Source: Pseudoleptotrichia goodfellowii (GTDB lineage: Bacteria > Fusobacteriota > Fusobacteriia > Fusobacteriales > Leptotrichiaceae). Taken from it: 64,000 nt of DNA. This document shows, one piece after another, positions 33,952-43,979 of this stretch. A program made the position numbers and the translations under genes. Numbering within the stretch: position 1 is the first letter of the stretch; every line of letters starts with the position of its first letter. Location of the stretch: contig NZ_AP019822.1 of NCBI RefSeq assembly GCF_007990505.1, forward strand, positions 1,054,001-1,118,000, written 5' to 3'. The notes under the pieces are model-generated. The model was not told the DNA's origin. It saw only the letters and a program-made list of their open reading frames with translations, and searched no databases.

Positions 33952-36630
33952 ATGTTAAAAAGTTTAGGGAAAAAAATATTCGGAACTGCCGATGAGCGTG
34001 AAATAAAGAGAATGAGAAGGCTTGTGGATCATATTAATAATATAGAGCCTGAATTTGAAAAATTGACGGACGATGAATTGAAAAATAAAACGGTCGAATT
34101 CAGAGAAAGAATCGAAAAAGGGGAAACCCTTGACGACTTGCTTGTAGAGGCTTTTGCTACAGTGAGAGAAACAGCTAAAAGGCTTACAGGAATGAGAATA
34201 TACGATGTTCAGTTAATCGGAGGAATGATACTTCATAACGGAAGAATTGCGGAAATGAAAACCGGAGAAGGAAAAACTCTGATGTCGACATTGCCGATTT
34301 ATCTGAATGCACTTACAGGAAAAGGAGTTCACGTAGTAACTGTTAATGACTATCTGGCAAAACGGGATAGAGATACTATGGGAGAAATTTATGATTTTCT
34401 CGGGCTTACATCGGGAGTTATTATAGCCAACATTACAAACGAACAGAGAAAAAGAGCATATAATGCGGATATAACTTACGGAACAAACAATGAATTCGGA
34501 TTTGATTATTTGAGAGATAATATGGTCGGAGAACTGGAAGACAAAGTTCAAAGAGGTCATAATTATGCCATTGTCGATGAGATAGATTCGATTTTGATAG
34601 ATGAGGCAAGAACACCGTTAATTATATCGGGAGCAGCCGAAGAAACTACAGAATGGTATAATACTTTCGCAGATGTAGCGACAAGATTGAAAAGAAGTTA
34701 TAAGACGGAAGAAATAAAAGATAAGAAAAATACTGTAATACCTGATGAAGATTGGGAAGATTATGAAGTTGACGAAAAATCCCACACAGTTACAATTACT
34801 GATAAAGGTATTAAAAATGTAGAAAAAATATTGAAAATTGATAATTTGTACTCGCCTGAAAATGTGGAGTTGACACACTTTCTTACACAGGCACTGAAAG
34901 CAAAAGAGTTATTTAAACTGGACAGAGACTATATTATAAATGCTGACGGAGAAGTAATTATCGTAGATGAGTTTACAGGAAGACTTATGGAAGGAAGAAG
35001 ATATTCCGACGGACTTCATCAGGCGATAGAAGCTAAGGAAAAACTGGAAGTAGCAGGCGAAAACCAAACTTTAGCAACGATTACTTTACAGAATTATTTC
35101 AGAATGTATACAAAACTTTCAGGAATGACGGGAACGGCAAAAACGGAAGAAGACGAGTTTAAGCAAATTTATAAATTGAGAGTTATAGAAGTTCCTACGA
35201 ATAAGCCTGTCATAAGACAGGATCTGGCTGATGTAATATATATGACAAAGGCTGCAAAATACAGAGCTATCGCAAGAAAAATAAAAGAACTTTATACTAA
35301 AGGTCAACCGGTGCTTGTAGGTACAGCGTCTATACAACATTCGGAAGATGTATCGGCATTATTGAAAAAAGAGAAAATACCTCATGAAATACTGAATGCA
35401 AAACATCATGAAAGAGAAGCGGAAATAGTCGCTCAGGCAGGAAGATATAAAACAGTTACTATCGCTACAAATATGGCAGGTAGGGGAACGGATATAAAAC
35501 TTGGAGGAGATCCTGAATCGTTTGCATTGAAAGTGGCTGAAAAAGGTACTGATGAATATAAAGAAGCGTACAGTGCTTATGCGAGAGATTGTGAAGAAAA
35601 TAAAAAGAAAGTTATAGAAGCCGGTGGATTGTTTATTTTAGGTACTGAAAGACATGAAAGCAGACGTATAGACAATCAGTTAAGAGGACGTGCGGGAAGA
35701 CAGGGAGATCCGGGAACATCGGAATTTTATTTGTCGGCAGAAGACGATTTAATGAGATTGTTCGGAGGAGATAAACTCAAATCCATGATGAAATTCCTGA
35801 AACTTGATGAAGACGAGGAAATAAGACATAAACAGATTACGAAAGTTGTGGAAAATGCTCAGAAAAGAATAGAAAGCAGAAACTTCTCGTCAAGAAAAAG
35901 CCTTATTGAATACGATGATGTAAATAACACTCAAAGGGAAGTTATTTACACTCAAAGGGATCAGGTGCTTAAAAATGAGGAATTGAAAGAACTGATTTTA
36001 AGTATGATGAGAGAAACTGTAGAAGAAACTGTAAATTCTGCTCTTGTAAGCGAAGGATACGAAGAAGGGGAAATGAATCTTTTGCAGGATAAATTCAGAG
36101 AAATCTTTGATTATGAATTGCCTGAAAACCTCAGAAATGAAGATAAAGAAACTATAATAGATAAAGTTTACGGAGATTTAAGCGAAAGATACAATATGAA
36201 AGAGCAGTTAATCGGAGAAGAAACATTCAGAAGAATAGAAAGATATATAATGCTTGAAGTATTGGATCAGAAGTGGAGACAGCATTTAAAAGATTTGACA
36301 GAATTGAGAGAAGGAATAAGATTAAGATCTTACGGTCAGAGAAATCCTATTCACGATTATAAAATCGTAGGATTTGATATTTACAACGAAATGATAGATG
36401 CAATCAAAAGAGAAACAAGTTCCTTTATATTAAAATTGAGATTGAGGGAAGAGGAAGAAACTGCAAATTTGAGACGTGAAGAAGTCAAAAATGTAAAATA
36501 CGAACATGAAAATATTGACGAGAATGACGGAGAATTTACAGAATCTGACAGACGACAGGATGCAGCTCAGCAGGAAGTACCTTTATCAAGAAGAGAAAGA
36601 AGAGAACTTGAAAGAAAAAATAAAAAATAA
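33952..36630 (+). CDS. secA: Protein translocase ATPase SecA
   Basis: 892 residues from ATG 33952, where family proteins begin ([11 protein letters not shown]); TTG 33925 in frame would add nine. Motor of Sec export. Seen are Walker [10 protein letters not shown] in [10 protein letters not shown], the [19 protein letters not shown] Walker B region, the preprotein crosslinking domain, [13 protein letters not shown] and [12 protein letters not shown]. The tail is charged and lacks the usual Cys-rich zinc motif that binds SecB. No ribosome binding site precedes either start, and a structured leader does. The small secreted protein gene upstream may be part of its control. Confidence 0.95.
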   Translation: MLKSLGKKIFGTADEREIKRMRRLVDHINNIEPEFEKLTDDELKNKTVEFRERIEKGETLDDLLVEAFATVRETAKRLTGMRIYDVQLIGGMILHNGRIAEMKTGEGKTLMSTLPIYLNALTGKGVHVVTVNDYLAKRDRDTMGEIYDFLGLTSGVIIANITNEQRKRAYNADITYGTNNEFGFDYLRDNMVGELEDKVQRGHNYAIVDEIDSILIDEARTPLIISGAAEETTEWYNTFADVATRLKRSYKTEEIKDKKNTVIPDEDWEDYEVDEKSHTVTITDKGIKNVEKILKIDNLYSPENVELTHFLTQALKAKELFKLDRDYIINADGEVIIVDEFTGRLMEGRRYSDGLHQAIEAKEKLEVAGENQTLATITLQNYFRMYTKLSGMTGTAKTEEDEFKQIYKLRVIEVPTNKPVIRQDLADVIYMTKAAKYRAIARKIKELYTKGQPVLVGTASIQHSEDVSALLKKEKIPHEILNAKHHEREAEIVAQAGRYKTVTIATNMAGRGTDIKLGGDPESFALKVAEKGTDEYKEAYSAYARDCEENKKKVIEAGGLFILGTERHESRRIDNQLRGRAGRQGDPGTSEFYLSAEDDLMRLFGGDKLKSMMKFLKLDEDEEIRHKQITKVVENAQKRIESRNFSSRKSLIEYDDVNNTQREVIYTQRDQVLKNEELKELILSMMRETVEETVNSALVSEGYEEGEMNLLQDKFREIFDYELPENLRNEDKETIIDKVYGDLSERYNMKEQLIGEETFRRIERYIMLEVLDQKWRQHLKDLTELREGIRLRSYGQRNPIHDYKIVGFDIYNEMIDAIKRETSSFILKLRLREEEETANLRREEVKNVKYEHENIDENDGEFTESDRRQDAAQQEVPLSRRERRELERKNKK

Positions 36631-36644
36631 TAGTGAATTTATAA

Positions 36645-36765
36645 GGGGATGTCTCAAATGAGAGTTTAACATTACTCTCATATTTCCTCCTACTGTGATC
36701 GGTTTATTTTCAAAACACAGAGGATTTTTAGAAAATATATTTTCTATGGGGAGACATCTCCTTTT
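36645..36765 (+). other. Long-range stem between secA and typA
   Basis: GGGGATGTCTC (36645-36655) pairs with GAGACATCTCC (36751-36761), one G-U, followed by TTTTTG. Inside is a 7-bp hairpin, TGAGAGT (36659-36665) with ACTCTCA (36674-36680). It could be an elaborate terminator or a structured RNA element of about 120 bases. Confidence 0.45.
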
Positions 36766-36858
36766 TGAATTTTTGAATCAGTAAAATCTGAGAAAGTTTT
36801 TTTGCTTTTTAAAAAAGTATGTTATAATGAAAAACACAAAATTAATTAAGGAGTAAAA

Positions 36859-38676
36859 ATGAGTATCAAAATTAAAAATATAGCAATTATAGCCCATGTA
36901 GATCACGGGAAAACGACTTTGGTAGATGCATTATTAAAACAGTCGGGAACGTTCGGCGAGCATGAAAAAGTCGATGAAAGAGTAATGGACAGTAATGATT
37001 TGGAGAAAGAGAGAGGGATTACAATATTTTCCAAAAATGCATCCATTCATTATGAAGGATATAAAATAAATATAGTAGATACACCGGGACATGCGGATTT
37101 CGGAGGAGAAGTGCAAAGAATATTGAAAATGGTGGATTCGGTACTTTTGCTTGTAGATGCGTTTGAAGGGGTAATGCCTCAGACAAAATACGTATTGAAA
37201 CAGGCACTTGAGCATGGACTCAGACCTATTGTAGTAATAAATAAAATAGACAGATCGAATTCGGATCCTGACGGTGTTGTGGATTCTGTATTTGATTTAT
37301 TTGTGGATTTGGGAGCGAATGACTTGCAGCTTGATTTTCCTGTGGTATATGCTTCGGCAAAAAACGGTTTTGCAAAAATCAATATTGAAGATGAAGACAA
37401 GGATATGAAACCTTTGTACGATATGATTTTGAAACATGTGGAAGATCCTGACGGAGATGAAAACGAGCCGCTGCAAATGCTTGTTACAAATACCGAGTAT
37501 GATGAATACGTAGGAAAATTAGGAACGGGAAGAATTTATAACGGAAAAATAAAGAAAAATCAGGAAGTTATATTGATAAAAAGGGATGGAGAACTTGTAA
37601 ACAGTAAAGTTTCAAGAATTTACGGTTATGACGGACTGAAAAAAATAGAAATGGATGAAGCTGTCGCAGGGGATATAATTACTATTGCAGGGATTGATAA
37701 AATAGATATAGGAGAAACGGTTACAGACAAGGAAAATCCGAGAGCATTGCCTTTGATTGATATAGATGAGCCTACATTGGCAATGACGTTTTTAGTAAAT
37801 GATTCTCCTTTTGCGGGAAAAGACGGGAAATACGTAACTTCTAGAAATCTTTTGGAAAGATTGACTAAGGAAGTAAATCATAACGTGAGTATGAGGCTTG
37901 AAATGACCGACTCTCCCGATGCTTTTATAGTAAAAGGAAGAGGGGAACTTCAATTATCCATTTTGCTCGAAAATATGAGAAGAGAAGGCTATGAAGTGGC
38001 AGTGTCCAAGCCTGAAGTTATTTATAAAGAAGAGAACGGTATAAAAATGGAGCCTGTGGAACTTGCTATAATTGATGTTGCCGATGAATTTGTAGGAGTA
38101 GTTATTGAAAAACTGGGATTGAGAAAAGGTGAAATGATAAATATGGCTCAGGGAAGTGACGGATACACAAGACTTGAGTTTAAAGTGCCTTCGAGAGGGC
38201 TTATAGGATTCAGTAATGAATTTTTGACAGAAACTAGAGGAACAGGAATTTTAAACCATTCATTTTATGAATACGAACCTTATAAAGGAGATGTTACAGG
38301 AAGAAGAAAAGGTGTGCTGATAGCACTTGAACCGGGAACAAGTATCGGATATTCTTTGAATAATCTGCAGCCGAGAGGAATACTGTTTATAGGTCCGGGA
38401 GTTGAAGTATACGAAGGAATGATAGTCGGAGAACATTCCAGAGAAAATGATTTGATAGTAAATGTATGTAAAGGTAAAAAACTTACGAATATGAGGGCTG
38501 CGGGAAGTGATGATGCCTTGAAACTTGCACCGCCGAAAGAGTTTACGCTGGAATTGGCTTTGGAATATATTGCCGATGATGAACTTGTGGAGATTACTCC
38601 TAATAATATAAGATTGAGAAAAAAATATTTGAACGGAAATGAGAGAAAGAAATACGAAAATTCTAAAAATTCATAA
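36859..38676 (+). CDS. typA: Ribosome-associated translational GTPase TypA/BipA
   Basis: 605 residues, EF-G-like. G1 is [10 protein letters not shown], the switch I end is RGITI, G3 DTPGHADF and G4 NKIDR; the C-terminal BipA-specific domain includes [18 protein letters not shown] and [17 protein letters not shown]. It assists 50S assembly and stress adaptation. An extended -10 (TGTTATAAT, ending 36828) and GGAG precede the start, so it has its own promoter downstream of the stem at 36645. Confidence 0.96.
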   Translation: MSIKIKNIAIIAHVDHGKTTLVDALLKQSGTFGEHEKVDERVMDSNDLEKERGITIFSKNASIHYEGYKINIVDTPGHADFGGEVQRILKMVDSVLLLVDAFEGVMPQTKYVLKQALEHGLRPIVVINKIDRSNSDPDGVVDSVFDLFVDLGANDLQLDFPVVYASAKNGFAKINIEDEDKDMKPLYDMILKHVEDPDGDENEPLQMLVTNTEYDEYVGKLGTGRIYNGKIKKNQEVILIKRDGELVNSKVSRIYGYDGLKKIEMDEAVAGDIITIAGIDKIDIGETVTDKENPRALPLIDIDEPTLAMTFLVNDSPFAGKDGKYVTSRNLLERLTKEVNHNVSMRLEMTDSPDAFIVKGRGELQLSILLENMRREGYEVAVSKPEVIYKEENGIKMEPVELAIIDVADEFVGVVIEKLGLRKGEMINMAQGSDGYTRLEFKVPSRGLIGFSNEFLTETRGTGILNHSFYEYEPYKGDVTGRRKGVLIALEPGTSIGYSLNNLQPRGILFIGPGVEVYEGMIVGEHSRENDLIVNVCKGKKLTNMRAAGSDDALKLAPPKEFTLELALEYIADDELVEITPNNIRLRKKYLNGNERKKYENSKNS

Positions 38677-38691
38677 TAAACGGGGAAAGTT

Positions 38692-39132
38692 ATGAAAGAT
38701 GAAAAACTTGCAGAACTGGAAAGAAAATTGAGAAGTGAATTATCTGAAGAGGAATTGAAGTTTATAGATAAATACAGATTGGAGCTGAATTCCCGAAGAC
38801 GTTGGATATGCAAGAAAAATCAGACGCCTGAGCGGGTGTATTTTTCACATAAATTTGTTTTAAATAACGGTATGCTGGAAATAATATCGAGAAAATATCA
38901 ACTTTGTTTTGCCAAATTGAAATATTTCAGAAAAAATCTTGACAAATACGATTTTCTTAAATACGATCCTGAAAAGGGTTTTTGCAAAACCGAATTATGG
39001 GATGCGGAGTTTTTTCGGCATATAAAATCTGAAAGAATAATTGATTTGCGATATTTGCAACAAATAAGAAATGTTGAGGTTTTTAATAAACTTTTGGAAT
39101 GCTTGGAGAGTTTTTCGGAAAAAGATGTTTGA
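38692..39132 (+). CDS. Hypothetical protein downstream of typA
   Basis: 146 residues, predicted soluble and mostly helical, rich in Lys, Glu and aromatic residues. The N terminus (LAELERKLRSELSEEELKFIDKYRLEL) could form a coiled coil. Two Cys are scattered without a metal-site pattern. CGGGGAAAG lies before ATG, 15 bases after typA, suggesting co-transcription. Family not recognised. Confidence 0.6.
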   Translation: MKDEKLAELERKLRSELSEEELKFIDKYRLELNSRRRWICKKNQTPERVYFSHKFVLNNGMLEIISRKYQLCFAKLKYFRKNLDKYDFLKYDPEKGFCKTELWDAEFFRHIKSERIIDLRYLQQIRNVEVFNKLLECLESFSEKDV

Positions 39133-39200
39133 TTTATTTTATAAAATTGAAATTATATTATTATTTGTATTTTGATAGTGAAATCGAAGACATTTAATTA

Positions 39201-39250
39201 AAAAAAGACTGTAAAAATAGAAAAATTCTGTTTTGGAACAGTCTTTTTTA
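39201..39250 (+). terminator. Strong terminator after typA operon
   Basis: AAAAAAGACTGT (39201-39212) pairs perfectly with ACAGTCTTTTTT (39238-39249). The A/U arms make it work on both strands. Confidence 0.8.
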
Positions 39251-39384
39251 GTAAAGTAAAAATTACTGATAGTTTTTTAATTTGAGATGACTACAGTGAT
39301 AATAACGGTACATTTTTCAATCGACATTAATATATGCATATGCTATAATACATTAAAAAATATTTGAAAATAGGGATATTTTAT

Positions 39385-39534
39385 ATGAATAAATTAGACG
39401 AATTACACGAAAAGTTGCCTGTAATATTATTTGAAACAAGAGATGAATTGCATGACTGGTTATTGGAAAATGAAAATAGAATGAGACCGTCAGGATATAT
39501 TGAACTTGGATTAAAAAATCCGAAGAATTTGTAG
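39385..39534 (+). pseudogene. Internally deleted YdeI-like remnant
   Basis: 49 codons, ATG to TAG. The first part (VILFETRDELHDWLLENEN) resembles the N terminus of YdeI/OmpD-associated proteins. It joins directly to RMRPSGYIEL, which resembles a region far downstream in the same family (the 'RMxPAG' segment). The middle with the usual Trp-rich core is missing, so this looks like a deletion remnant rather than a complete small gene. Confidence 0.4.
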
Positions 39535-39563
39535 ATGTAAATTATGTAACGGAGGGTAAAGTC

Positions 39564-40040
39564 ATGAACTGTCAAAAACGAATTCTTTTAACAGGGATGT
39601 CCGGTGTTGGAAAAACAACAATCCTGTCGATGTTGCAGGATGAAAATACAATTTGCATTGATTTGGATGAGACTGATTATATCGAGGTAGATATTGAAAC
39701 GAAGGAGAGATTAATCTCTATAGATAAGTTGCTGTCATATATAAATTCTATTTCGGATAAAAATCTGATTCTTGCGGTATGCGAGGCTAATCAGGGTCAA
39801 ATTTATCCTTTGATGAGTGCGGTCATTGTTTTAACGGCTTCGTTAGAAGTAATGAAGGAAAGAATTAATAAAAGACAAAATAATAATTATGGAAAAGATA
39901 AGGAAGAATGGGAGCAGATAGTGCGTAACAAACAGGAAATTGAGCCGTTACTTATTCGTGGAGCTGATTATATAATTCAGACAGATGGAGAAATACATGA
40001 AGTTTTTAATAAAGTAAAGCTAATTATTGATGAAGTATAA
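39564..40040 (+). CDS. P-loop nucleotide kinase-like protein
   Basis: 158 residues with Walker A GMSGVGKTT (11-19) and an AAA/shikimate-kinase-like small fold: CIDLDETD follows, then a LID-like segment MKERINKRQNNN. Probably phosphorylates a small molecule; the substrate is unknown. CGGAGGG precedes ATG. It follows the YdeI-like remnant by 29 bases. Confidence 0.65.
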   Translation: MNCQKRILLTGMSGVGKTTILSMLQDENTICIDLDETDYIEVDIETKERLISIDKLLSYINSISDKNLILAVCEANQGQIYPLMSAVIVLTASLEVMKERINKRQNNNYGKDKEEWEQIVRNKQEIEPLLIRGADYIIQTDGEIHEVFNKVKLIIDEV

Positions 40041-40214
40041 TCGGTAACATGCAGCTATTGGAATATTTTATGATAATATGTTTAATCAATTTAGTTTGTC
40101 TTGCACTTTAATGAAATTTTTTAGAGATTATATAGCAAATAAAGGCGAATAAGTTAGAAGAAAAACTTAAAATATGATATAATATATAAATAAAGGGAAA
40201 AGGGTGGGGATAAT

Positions 40215-40967
40215 ATGAAAGGAATGGAAGGTGATCTAATGGCAAAAAATATAGCTGCATTTTTTGATATAGACGGTACAATTCATAGAAATTCATTGCT
40301 TATAGAGCATTTTAAAATGCTTGTAAAATATGAGTATATAGATATAATGTCATGGGAAGGTAAAGTAAAGGAAAAATTTTCCAAATGGGAGACAAGGACC
40401 GGAGATTATGACGATTATTTGGAAGAATTAGTGGAAACTTATGTCGAAGCATTGAAAAATTTCAAAAAAGAGGATATGGATTTTATTGCGAAGAGAGTTA
40501 TAGATCTAAGAGGAAACAGAGTGTATAAATACACGAGAGAAAGACTGGAATATCACATAAACAAAGGTCATAAAGTAATTATAATTTCAGGAAGTCCTGA
40601 TTTTCTTGTGGCAAAAATGGCTGAAAGATACGGAGTCAAAGATTACAGAGGCTCAGAATACCTTGTTAACGATAAAGGTATATTTACAGGGGAAGTAATA
40701 CCTATGTGGGATGCTAAAAGTAAAAAGAAAGCCATAGCAGATTTTTGCGGGAAATATGATATTGATTTGGGAAAATCGTATGCTTACGGAGATACTACGG
40801 GAGATTTAACGATGTTCAAAAAAGCAGGAAATGCTGTTGCTATAAATCCTGCTAAAAGGTTATTGGAGAGGCTGAAAAAAGATAAGGAATTAAAAGAGAA
40901 AGTAACAATTATAGTCGAAAGAAAAGATGTAATATATAAACTGAAACCTAATGTGGAAATAATATAA
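40215..40967 (+). CDS. HAD-IB family phosphatase (SerB-like)
   Basis: 250 residues. HAD motif I is FFDIDGTI with both Asp, motif II is IIISGSPDF, the Lys is in SKKKA and motif III is AYGDTTGDLTMF. The helical cap between motifs I and II marks subclass IB, as in phosphoserine phosphatases and acyl-phosphate hydrolases. Two starts have ribosome binding sites: ATG 40215 (GGGTGGGGAT) and ATG 40239 (GGAAGGTGAT), the latter closer to motif I. Substrate undetermined. Confidence 0.85.
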   Translation: MKGMEGDLMAKNIAAFFDIDGTIHRNSLLIEHFKMLVKYEYIDIMSWEGKVKEKFSKWETRTGDYDDYLEELVETYVEALKNFKKEDMDFIAKRVIDLRGNRVYKYTRERLEYHINKGHKVIIISGSPDFLVAKMAERYGVKDYRGSEYLVNDKGIFTGEVIPMWDAKSKKKAIADFCGKYDIDLGKSYAYGDTTGDLTMFKKAGNAVAINPAKRLLERLKKDKELKEKVTIIVERKDVIYKLKPNVEII

Positions 40968-40986
40968 AATAATGAAGAGGTGAAAT

Positions 40987-41631
40987 ATGCTGTCAAATAC
41001 TTTCAGTGGGATAAAACTCGAATTTGAGGGGCTGTATTACGGGGGAAATTACGATATAGAAATTTTTTCTGACGGAAGATTTTATTATTCGTATATTGAA
41101 AATGATGCTGTGGAAATAAAAAAAGGTTCTTTTCAGATAACTCAGAAAGAAGTAATGATTTTTGAAGAAATGATGGATTATTTCGAGTTTCTTAAAAATC
41201 AGAGAAATTATATGATAAATGAATATCAGTTCGGGAACGGAATACTTGTTATACAGAAAAAAAACGGTCGAGAAGAAAAAATAAGACTGGGAAAAGAAAT
41301 GATGTTTGAATATTCTAAAATACTTATTGATAAGTACATTCCAAAATCCAAACGTATTTTTTTGCTGGATACATATTTGTCGGGAACAAAATATATAAGA
41401 AATTTCGGGTTGAAAATAAAAGATGCACACATACTGGATCTTTACAGAGAATTTAACGGGGTGTCGTTAAATGCGGTAGCTGCTTTTAATGCAAATAAGG
41501 AAAAAGTCGGATATGTTCCGAAAGAGCAGAATGAAATTATCGCAAGATTGATAGACGCAGGGAAAAAGATAGTTGCTATTCCTATTCCTTTTGACGATGA
41601 AGTGGCTTTGAAAATATATATGTCGGATTAA
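40987..41631 (+). CDS. Protein with C-terminal HIRAN-like domain
   Basis: 214 residues. The C-terminal ~75 residues (YIRNFGLKIKDAHIL ... LNAVAAFNANKEKVGYVPKEQNEIIARLIDAGK) fit the HIRAN pattern, a small domain that binds DNA ends or damaged DNA and occurs with helicases and nucleases. The N-terminal part is an unrecognised alpha/beta region. GAGGTG precedes ATG. A stand-alone HIRAN protein of this kind has no assigned role. Confidence 0.55.
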   Translation: MLSNTFSGIKLEFEGLYYGGNYDIEIFSDGRFYYSYIENDAVEIKKGSFQITQKEVMIFEEMMDYFEFLKNQRNYMINEYQFGNGILVIQKKNGREEKIRLGKEMMFEYSKILIDKYIPKSKRIFLLDTYLSGTKYIRNFGLKIKDAHILDLYREFNGVSLNAVAAFNANKEKVGYVPKEQNEIIARLIDAGKKIVAIPIPFDDEVALKIYMSD

Positions 41632-41674
41632 ATATGGTAGGATTCGGAATAGATTTTTAAATTTAAAATAAAAG

Positions 41675-41703
41675 TTGCAAAATACTTAAAAATATGATAT
41701 TAT
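41675..41703 (+). promoter_or_regulatory. Promoter of rimP-nusA-infB operon
   Basis: TTGCAA (41675-41680), a 17-base spacer and TATTAT (41698-41703). Confidence 0.55.
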
Positions 41704-41729
41704 AAATTTAAGAACAGAATATTTGACAG

Positions 41730-41760
41730 AAAGAGTGGGTTGTCCCACTCTTTACTTTTA
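41730..41760 (+). terminator. Leader hairpin/attenuator before rimP
   Basis: Perfect 10-bp stem: AAAGAGTGGG (41730-41739) and CCCACTCTTT (41744-41753) around a TTGT loop, followed by a broken U-run (TTTACTTTTA counting the stem end). It begins about 20 bases after the predicted transcription start, so it is in the leader of the operon that encodes NusA. Confidence 0.65.
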
Positions 41761-41819
41761 GGTAATACTCAGTGAAAAGAGTGGTTTTGAAACAGGAAAT
41801 TGTATATGAGGTGATAATT

Positions 41820-42308
41820 TTGGAAGAAATTTTAAGTAAATTTGAAAAGGAAATTCAGGACAGTTTAGACAGTCTTGATTTGGAACTTTCAGATTTGGAA
41901 TATATTCAGGAAGGGGGATATAATTATTTAAGGGTATATGTCGAAAAAAAAGACGGAACTACAAGTTTGGATGATTGTATTGAATTAAGCAGTAAAATAG
42001 ACGGTTTAGCTGATAATTTAATAAATGAAAAATTTTATTTGGAAGTTTCTACACCCGGAGTCGAGAGAAAGTTGAAAAAAGAAAAAGATTTTATAAGATT
42101 TTCGGGAGAAAAAATAAAACTTCATTCAAAAAGTCAGATTGAAGGAAAAAAGACCTTTGAGGGAAAACTTGAGAAATTTGAAAATGATACAATTTTTCTG
42201 AGTGATGAGAATATCGGTAAAACAGTTGAAATACCGCTATCAAAATTGAAAAAAGCAAATTTAATATATGAATTGCCAAATGACACATTGGAGAAAGAGG
42301 AGGAGTAA
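41820..42308 (+). CDS. rimP: Ribosome maturation factor RimP
   Basis: 162 residues from TTG 41820, which follows GAGGTGAT; GTG 41772 in frame would add 16 residues without family support. RimP helps 30S assembly. The pattern YLRVYVEKKDGTTSLDDCIELSSKIDGLAD ... FYLEVSTPGVERKLKKEKDF is diagnostic. The stop overlaps the nusA start by one base. First gene of the translation/transcription operon, as in most bacteria. Confidence 0.93.
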   Translation: MEEILSKFEKEIQDSLDSLDLELSDLEYIQEGGYNYLRVYVEKKDGTTSLDDCIELSSKIDGLADNLINEKFYLEVSTPGVERKLKKEKDFIRFSGEKIKLHSKSQIEGKKTFEGKLEKFENDTIFLSDENIGKTVEIPLSKLKKANLIYELPNDTLEKEEE

Positions 42309-43405
42309 TGAAATCAAAAGATCAAAGAATCTTTTTGGAAGCACTTGATGAACTGGAAAAAGAAAAGGGAATAGTCAAGGAAGAATTGCTGGAAGCAGTT
42401 GAAACAGCTCTTTTAGCGGCATACAAAAAAAATTACGGAGATAAAGATAATGCTGAAATTTCTATAAACAGAGAAACAGGAGAAGTAAAAGTTTTTTCAA
42501 GAAAAACAATAGTTGAAGAAGTCGAAAGACCCGAAGAAGAAATCAGCCTTGAAGATGCAACGGCTTTAAAGAAAAAGTCCAAATTGGGAGGAACTATAGA
42601 CTTTGAAATTAATGCTGAAAACTTTAAAAGAAATGCTATTCAAAATGCTAAGCAGATTATCGTTCAGAAAGTAAGAGAATGTGAAAAGAAAAATATTTTT
42701 AACAGATTCAAGCAGATTGAAAAATCAATTGTATCGGCAGTTGTTAGAAAAACCGATGAAAAAGGTAATCTTTATATTGATATAAACGGTTTGGAAGCAA
42801 TCGTTCCCGAAAAAGAATTATCCGAAGCAGATAAATTTGTTCAGGGAGACAGATTGAAAGTATATGTCGGAGCTGTTGAAGAGTCTACAAAATATACAAA
42901 ATGTTTCCTTTCGAGAAAAGTGGAAGAGTTGATGAGAGGACTGCTTAATTTGGAAATCCCTGAAATTGAAGACGGTACGATACAGATAAAACAGATTGCA
43001 AGAGAAGCAGGAAGCAGAACGAAAATAGCAGTTTATTCCGAAGATCCGAATCTGGATGTAAAAGGAGCCTGTATCGGTAAAAGCGGAATGAGAATACAGA
43101 GTATCATTGATGAGCTTAAAGGAGAAAAAGTCGATGTGGTTCTTTGGGATGAGGATATAAGATATTTTGTAAAAAATGCTTTGAATCCTGCCGAAGTAAT
43201 ATCCGTAGAAATAATAGAAGAAGACGGAGAGCAGATTGCAAGAGTGGAAGTTGACGAAGAACAGCTTTCGTTAGCTATAGGTAAAAAGGGACAAAATTCA
43301 AGACTGGCTGCAAGACTTTGCGGCATAAAAATAGATATTCACACGGTAAAATCCGAAGAAAATGTAGAAGTTGACGAAATCGGAGAAGAGAACGAAGAAG
43401 AATAA
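42308..43405 (+). CDS. nusA: Transcription termination/antitermination factor NusA
   Basis: 365 residues: an N-terminal RNA polymerase-binding domain (1-125), an S1 domain and two KH domains (CIGKSGMRIQSIIDELKGEKVDVV and LAIGKKGQNSRLAARLCGIKI). It ends in a short acidic tail and lacks the extra C-terminal repeats of proteobacteria. It modulates pausing and hairpin-dependent termination. AGAGGAGG lies within the end of rimP. The operon's leader hairpin would be a natural target for feedback by NusA. Confidence 0.96.
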   Translation: MKSKDQRIFLEALDELEKEKGIVKEELLEAVETALLAAYKKNYGDKDNAEISINRETGEVKVFSRKTIVEEVERPEEEISLEDATALKKKSKLGGTIDFEINAENFKRNAIQNAKQIIVQKVRECEKKNIFNRFKQIEKSIVSAVVRKTDEKGNLYIDINGLEAIVPEKELSEADKFVQGDRLKVYVGAVEESTKYTKCFLSRKVEELMRGLLNLEIPEIEDGTIQIKQIAREAGSRTKIAVYSEDPNLDVKGACIGKSGMRIQSIIDELKGEKVDVVLWDEDIRYFVKNALNPAEVISVEIIEEDGEQIARVEVDEEQLSLAIGKKGQNSRLAARLCGIKIDIHTVKSEENVEVDEIGEENEEE

Positions 43406-43427
43406 CTAAAACAGAAGGTGAGAATAT

Positions 43428-43979
43428 TTGATACCCGAAAGAACATGTATATGTTGTAGAAGTAAAAAAGAAAAAAGTGAATTTTTCAGAATTTCAATGA
43501 TTAATGATAAATATGTTTTTGATGAGAATAATAAAATACAAAGCAGAGGAGCTTATATCTGTAAGAACTCGGAATGTATTCATAAACTTTCAAAACATAG
43601 AAAATATAATATTGAAATAGAAGAATTACTGAAAATGTTAAAAAAAATAGAGAAAAATAAAAAAAATATAATTGACATTTTACGACCTATGAAAAATTCC
43701 GATTATTTTGTGTTCGGAATAGATGAAAATATCGAAGGAATAAAAAAGGATAAAGTTAAACTGCTTGTAATTCCTGAAGATATTAATAAAAAATATATCG
43801 AAGACTTTAAAAGATTGAAAGAAAAGTTTAACTTTAAAGTCATCAAAATTGAAAAGAAATCACAGTTGGAGGAAATTTTTTCAAAAGATGTAAATGTAAT
43901 AGGGATTGTAGATAAAAAGGTCGTGAACGGGATATTGAATAAAGTGGAGGTGACAAATGAAAGTACACGAATTGGCTAA
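43428..43979 (+). CDS. YlxR (DUF448) - L7Ae-like fusion protein
   Basis: 183 residues. The N-terminal ~75 form a YlxR domain (PERTCICCRSKKEKSEFFRI ... SRGAYICKN) and the C-terminal ~95 an L7Ae/YlxQ-like RNA-binding domain (VFGIDENIEGIKKDKVKLLVIPED). In Firmicutes these are usually two adjacent genes, ylxR and ylxQ, between nusA and infB; here they form one protein in the same place. Start is TTG 43428 after AAGGTGAG. The end overlaps infB by 23 bases. Confidence 0.82.
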   Translation: MIPERTCICCRSKKEKSEFFRISMINDKYVFDENNKIQSRGAYICKNSECIHKLSKHRKYNIEIEELLKMLKKIEKNKKNIIDILRPMKNSDYFVFGIDENIEGIKKDKVKLLVIPEDINKKYIEDFKRLKEKFNFKVIKIEKKSQLEEIFSKDVNVIGIVDKKVVNGILNKVEVTNESTRIG

